Shown here: one piece after another, positions 56,985 to 57,968 of the stretch | Position numbering within the stretch: position 1 is the stretch's first letter | Layout: every line of letters begins with the position of its first letter | Assembly: GCA_026386805.1 (NCBI GenBank) | Contig: JAPLMX010000008.1 | Location: 1-57,968, forward strand | Reading direction: 5' to 3' | DNA from: Phycisphaerae bacterium | Lineage (GTDB): Bacteria > Planctomycetota > Phycisphaerae > Sedimentisphaerales > Anaerobacaceae | DNA: 57,968 nucleotides | Notes under the pieces: model-generated | The model's database searches: none | What the model was told of the DNA's origin: nothing | The model's input: only the letters and a program-made list of their open reading frames with translations | Position numbers and translations under genes: made by a program

Positions 56985-57968
56985 CTAACCGCCGCTCGGG
57001 CGAGAGCTTGCAGGTGGAAGGGAGAATGTTTTGAAGATCACGGCGCGCGGGGCACGGAAGATCGTACCGTGCATCGCTTGCGGCGGTGCCTTCAGATCGC
57101 TGGTTCGGTCGGTCCAGTGGACGAGGTCTTTCGACGTGGCTAAGCCGAACCGATTCGCTTTCAGGCGGAACCTGTCGAAGTAGAGCCGCCACTCGCCGCC
57201 GACTTTCAGCAGCGTCGGCCCCTCCACCCACTGATTCGCCTGCACGCTCGATCCCGGCCCGGCCACGGGCTCGCTCCACGGCTCATTCAAATCGTTCGGC
57301 GAGTAGAACTTCGGCGGGAAGGGATTGGCCAGATCGGCTGGGGCGGTAGTCACCCGAATGTTCTTGCCGCCCAGTTCCGTCATCTGTTCATCCTTGCAGA
57401 CCAGCACCCAGCGGTCGTCGGCGGGGTCCGCCGTACCCCTGTCGTCAAACGCCATCATCGCGTCGATCTCGCTGACCCCGGGCGAGAAAAAGACCTTCGC
57501 ATCCGTGAAGCTCTGGAAGTCCGTCGTCCGCGAGAGGAACGTGCGGTGGTGACGTGAATCGGGCTTGACCTTGCGGGCCGGGTCTTTCTCCAACCCTCCT
57601 GAATTGTGACCACCATTGTTCTCCACGCGGGCGGTCGCCGAAGACCAGATGATCGCATAGTTCTTCTGCACTGGATCCCAATGAACCTCCGGCGCCCAGG
57701 TATTGATAGGCCGGTCATTGGCAGGCCAGTTCTTGAAGGGCTGCACCTGCACCGGCTGGGACCACTGCTTCAAATCAGGCGAAGTTGCGGCCCCGAAGCA
57801 CTCCCCGGTCCAGCTCGAAGTCCAGACCATGTGAAACACCTCGTCCCGATAAACAATCGAAGGATCCCGCGTAAGGTTCTGCCCCGGCCACTCCGGTGGC
57901 GCGAAGATCGGCCGGCCCTCATTGAGGTCCTTGAACGTCAGCCCATCCTCACTCACGGCAAGATAAAC
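56985..57968 (-). CDS. GH43-like five-bladed propeller glycosidase, 5' end outside the window
   Basis: The reading frame is open to the window edge (VYLAVSEDGLTF), so the N-terminus is missing. Visible text fits glycoside hydrolase clan propellers of the GH43/GH117 type: TRDPSIVYRDEVFHMVWTSS, WAPEVHWDPVQKNYAIIWSS, GVSEIDAMMAFDD, WVEGPTLLKVGGEWRLYFDR, FGLATSKDLVHWTDR. The Asp in TRDPS, the Asp in SEIDAMM and the Glu in WVEGP are candidate catalytic residues. The last residues (FKTFSLPPASSRPSGG) do not look like a normal family end and may reflect a frameshift near the stop. It is upstream of the Tat leader on the same strand. Confidence 0.78.
   Translation of the reverse strand, partial: VYLAVSEDGLTFKDLNEGRPIFAPPEWPGQNLTRDPSIVYRDEVFHMVWTSSWTGECFGAATSPDLKQWSQPVQVQPFKNWPANDRPINTWAPEVHWDPVQKNYAIIWSSATARVENNGGHNSGGLEKDPARKVKPDSRHHRTFLSRTTDFQSFTDAKVFFSPGVSEIDAMMAFDDRGTADPADDRWVLVCKDEQMTELGGKNIRVTTAPADLANPFPPKFYSPNDLNEPWSEPVAGPGSSVQANQWVEGPTLLKVGGEWRLYFDRFRLKANRFGLATSKDLVHWTDRTSDLKAPPQAMHGTIFRAPRAVIFKTFSLPPASSRPSGG

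Overview
The window reads like a GC-rich chromosome segment of a planctomycete, most likely of the Phycisphaerae/Sedimentisphaerales type. The evidence is a set of prepilin-like proteins with the H-x9-DG tail, a complete type II secretion operon, Tat-exported sulfatase, amidohydrolase and enolase-superfamily enzymes, many glycoside hydrolases, and a DUF3857/transglutaminase giant. This placement is inferred from protein families; there is no rRNA to confirm it. No tRNA, rRNA, CRISPR array or intact transposase was seen.

Layout. 1-6.3 kb: a frameshifted H-x9-DG pseudogene remnant, a two-domain DUF3857/transglutaminase protein and a GH172 (DUF2961) enzyme. 6.8-9.8 kb: a more AT-rich accessory island with two membrane proteins, an HNH-like protein, a HicB-like protein and a pair of small genes. 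10-15.3 kb: a GH2 beta-galactosidase-like enzyme and a GH36 alpha-galactosidase, with a short Tat/lipoprotein-like ORF between them. 15.5-29.3 kb: a minus-strand type II secretion operon in the order Gly-rich protein, E, F, G, H, I, J, K, L, M, C, D. 29.8-31.4 kb, divergent: an ECF sigma factor, a small membrane protein (putative anti-sigma) and a Spy/CpxP-like protein, overlapping each other. 31.4-40.5 kb: a GNAT enzyme, a Tat amidohydrolase, a DUF362 protein, a clan-A glycoside hydrolase, a TIM-barrel protein, a prepilin-like protein and a beta-helix protein. 40.5-44.4 kb, minus strand: AnmK, MurQ and a sodium/solute symporter, a likely anhydro-MurNAc salvage operon. 44.6-48 kb: a BlaI repressor and a BlaR1-type M56 protease fused to a beta-propeller, behind two BlaI-like operators. 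48-58 kb: another prepilin-like protein, DUF2490, a penicillin-acylase-type lipoprotein, a sulfatase, a D-aminoacylase, an enolase-superfamily enzyme with a frameshifted Tat leader, and a GH43-like enzyme cut by the window edge.

The most interesting layer is non-coding. Short structured repeats lie throughout the window. One family is a 49-56 nt double hairpin: a closing stem, a 7-bp hairpin with loop TCC, a short linker, a second 7-bp hairpin with loop GGA, and the other side of the closing stem. Stem sequences differ between copies but stay paired, and the two loops are complementary in most copies. Copies lie between genes and also inside four enzyme genes, in frame. Variants beginning GTAG supply the TAG stop codons of four genes, including both members of one convergent pair. 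A second class consists of two-armed arrays of short tandem words; different word families sit in the leader-coding part of all four pseudopilin genes (G, H, I, J), just before the prepilin cleavage site, and at other junctions of the secretion operon. A third element, a 179-nt nested palindrome, fills the gap between two genes at 36.6 kb. All of this was read by eye. Copy number, covariation statistics and genome-wide distribution need computation.
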